Origin: Saprospiraceae bacterium
GTDB lineage: Bacteria > Bacteroidota > Bacteroidia > Chitinophagales > Saprospiraceae
Assembly (NCBI GenBank): GCA_020630455.1
Contig: JAHDBK010000141.1
Span: 1 to 8,241 of the forward strand
Length of the DNA stretch: 8,241 bases
Reading direction: 5' to 3'
Numbering within the stretch: position 1 is the stretch's first letter; each line of letters starts with the position of its first letter. The position numbers were made by a program, and so were the translations under genes. Below are positions 7,901 through 8,241 of this stretch, in pieces. Below the pieces are notes generated by a model. That model saw nothing but the letters and a program-made list of their open reading frames with translations. It was not told the DNA's origin and made no database searches.

Positions 7901-8057
7901 CATAATATGAACCATCATCGTGTAAACAATAAGTCGCTCTAGATAAAGCATCCTGAGGCACTGGCTCCCATGTACCCATGAAATCTAATTGGGAAAATAA
8001 TGATTGACTCATTAATAAAGTCACCAATAATAAAAAAGCTGGTTTAAAATGTTCCAT
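4995..8057 (-). CDS. Large secreted T9SS type A sorting-domain protein, multi-domain
   Basis: This is a 1020-residue exported protein. Residues 1-23 form a signal peptide (Lys5, hydrophobic LLLVTLLM, cleavage likely near SQSLFSQ). About 25-430 is repeat-rich: a motif of the form (T/G)xIxWxKx(Y/F) recurs near 117, 170, 221, 276 and, more weakly, 330, spaced 51-55 residues, as in beta-propeller blades. About 438-535 is SdrD-B/carboxypeptidase-regulatory-like (GIRGFIFQDLSEDCILDNNE), with acidic residues Asp447, Asp451, Asp455 and Glu458 that may bind calcium. About 536-780 is a cysteine-rich part with DUF11-like strands and HPGNSHPNANVENCG (739-753). About 784-920 starts SYDPNDK and matches the domain commonly annotated DUF7619. 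About 946-1020 is the Por secretion tail (FPNPSTGELWI and a terminal KLIIR), which targets proteins through T9SS and is usually cleaved. No catalytic motif is seen, so a surface or adhesin-like role is inferred. It is transcribed alone and ends at the terminator at 4920-4959. Confidence 0.93.
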   Translation of the reverse strand: MEHFKPAFLLLVTLLMSQSLFSQLDFMGTWEPVPQDALSRATYCLHDDGSYYVTTLNDNGDYCLSILGDDNATQSFVFETNAIDEAGVNSFEIQGSQDILLGSSGNNMLIRFNPVTETIIWSKVYNHVELRNFRIFQAKNGRFFISGWMLPGGSGFQDDFYILEIDINTGDIIYQQRFGTTSADDQYSFLGLNVSGNLLILGSSSSIGWNGVVMEFDITTGTILRSKKFDVTTGSESFAINLVEVLPDNSYLIAGYKRNSGYNHDIVVMHISNDLETIHWIKNYDYELNGQNYDIVCNNLWTNSNKIYINLTSWINPGLPNGIISLDMNGNLLSGIDGVSAVAHNFQNGKLRVIDRNPLGEKTGMWSPELIFETTVNGGPCWNPTYFDLNNFIVNDLNDVQVDDWSLTMTSLSGFVVSDTSVPVTNTTFNYNYECQNTGIRGFIFQDLSEDCILDNNEYGLANRLAIIEPGNIIVQTNDLGYWHIDELPVGTYTITYDVPANWLNTCPITQTFDVNVQGEFLQVTPFGLKSNLECNKPVVSIFAPFMRPCRTNDRVFVSACNNTTATDTLENSIVVVDLGPMFEPTEASIPYTDLGNYQYEFQIPINLLPGECFDFWITVLSSCDLQMGETECIQAELNPVEDCVLDTIPGPGYCDLPWDKSSLLVEGYCQNDTVYFEVTNTGDFGEGDMQCFSQILLYIDGELVILDSIQLVGGETIVFAFEGNGGTYHFEADQHPLHPGNSHPNANVENCGTGTWTPNLVNIFPQDDADPVIDIYCGVVTASYDPNDKTGFPLGVGDEHLIAPNQKMEYLIRFQNTGTDTALTVVIRDTLSTDFDIFSVTPTAASHDYVFEMYGPRVLQWTFNNINLPDSTSNYDESNGFVTFTVNQNLDLAEGTIIENSAAIYFDNNPPIITNTAFHEIYYGLQNLVLSSSENIQNIKNNQFLVFPNPSTGELWIDLQNDYTNIQFELYSIDGKMLQRKEFNHTNIVSLQIEQTSGIYFAKIKTNEGHTEIHKLIIR

Positions 8058-8083
8058 TTTGTTAGTTTTTTAATGAATTTATA

Positions 8084-8091
8084 CAAAAATA
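8084..8091 (-). promoter_or_regulatory. Candidate -7 box (TATTTTTG) for the T9SS cargo gene
   Basis: The minus strand reads TATTTTTG, fitting TAnnTTTG, 26 bp before the ATG at 8057. No TTTG lies 19-21 nt upstream. That position instead falls inside the 15-bp palindrome at 8102-8116. The base composition makes such boxes fairly common by chance, so support is mainly position. Confidence 0.4.
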
Positions 8092-8101
8092 TAATATTTA
8101 A

Positions 8102-8116
8102 TTCAATAATATTGAA
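8102..8116. repeat. 15-bp palindrome TTCAATA-A-TATTGAA in the divergent intergenic region
   Basis: TTCAATA (8102-8108) and TATTGAA (8110-8116) are perfect reverse complements around one central base. The palindrome lies 10 bp upstream of the -7 box of the cargo gene and covers its expected -33 region. It is also about 58 bp before the plus-strand -7 box. That is a plausible position for an operator serving one or both genes. It is AT-rich and could occur by chance. Confidence 0.35.
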
Positions 8117-8173
8117 AAAAATATTTAGTGGTAGAAATTCGACTATTAACTGTAATGTTTAATTTACTAATTG

Positions 8174-8181
8174 TAAATTTG
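8174..8181 (+). promoter_or_regulatory. Candidate -7 box (TAAATTTG) for the plus-strand gene at the right edge
   Basis: TAAATTTG matches TAnnTTTG and lies 30 bp before the ATG at 8212. There is no clear TTTG 19-21 nt upstream. Together with the minus-strand box at 8084-8091 it would make the gap of 154 bp a divergent promoter region. Confidence 0.35.
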
Positions 8182-8211
8182 TATTTAGAGCATGTTTAAA
8201 TTTTAATCTTT

Positions 8212-8241
8212 ATGAAAACCAACATATTAAGAACTTGTCTT
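8212..8241 (+). CDS. Start of a plus-strand gene, ten codons visible
   Basis: ATG at 8212 opens a frame reading MKTNILRTCL to the window edge. In the same frame a TAA at 8197 precludes an earlier start. The preceding bases are AT-rich with no Shine-Dalgarno, as usual for Bacteroidota, and a TAnnTTTG box lies 30 bp upstream. A basic start followed by hydrophobic residues would fit the beginning of a signal peptide or membrane helix. Ten residues are too few to assign a product, and a chance frame cannot be excluded. Confidence 0.4.
   Translation, partial: MKTNILRTCL

Noticed and set aside
1..8241. Mobile element, CRISPR array, tRNA or defence system
   Set aside because: No transposase or integrase frame, direct-repeat array, tRNA-like fold with a CCA end or defence-gene motif was seen on either strand; the gene content is housekeeping plus one surface protein.

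Overview
This window comes from an AT-rich Bacteroidota chromosome. The evidence is the gene order rpsL-rpsG-fusA-rpsJ with no tuf gene, the absence of Shine-Dalgarno sequences, several TAnnTTTG-type -7 promoter boxes, and a very large secreted protein ending in a type IX secretion (T9SS) sorting domain. The EF-G domain IV sequence and the architecture of the secreted protein look most like Saprospiria/Lewinella-type relatives. That lineage guess is from memory of family sequences and was not tested by a search.

Layout: almost everything is on the minus strand, so transcription runs from right to left. Positions 1-3199 hold the str-type ribosomal operon, in transcription order rpsL (S12), rpsG (S7), fusA (EF-G) and the first 25 codons of rpsJ (S10), which continues off the left edge. 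A very good Bacteroidota promoter (TTTG, 20-nt spacer, TACTTTTG) lies between fusA and rpsJ and overlaps a perfect 10-bp inverted repeat. It suggests that the downstream S10 cluster has its own entry point. Positions 3459-4792 hold a two-gene unit: tatC, followed with a 4-bp ATGA overlap by a small two-helix membrane protein of unknown function. Positions 4920-4959 form a strong rho-independent terminator for the next gene. Positions 4995-8057 encode a 1020-residue T9SS cargo protein: signal peptide, repeat region resembling a beta-propeller, SdrD-B-like domain, cysteine-rich middle, SYDPNDK domain and C-terminal sorting domain. The right edge holds a divergent promoter region with a 15-bp palindrome and the first ten codons of a plus-strand gene.

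The ribosomal genes act together in translation. TatC serves export of folded proteins across the inner membrane. The large protein should cross the inner membrane by Sec and the outer membrane by T9SS. No functional link among these three blocks is visible beyond adjacency. I found no mobile element, CRISPR array, rRNA, tRNA or novel multi-gene system. The region is mostly conserved housekeeping, with a few regulatory and structural details worth checking.
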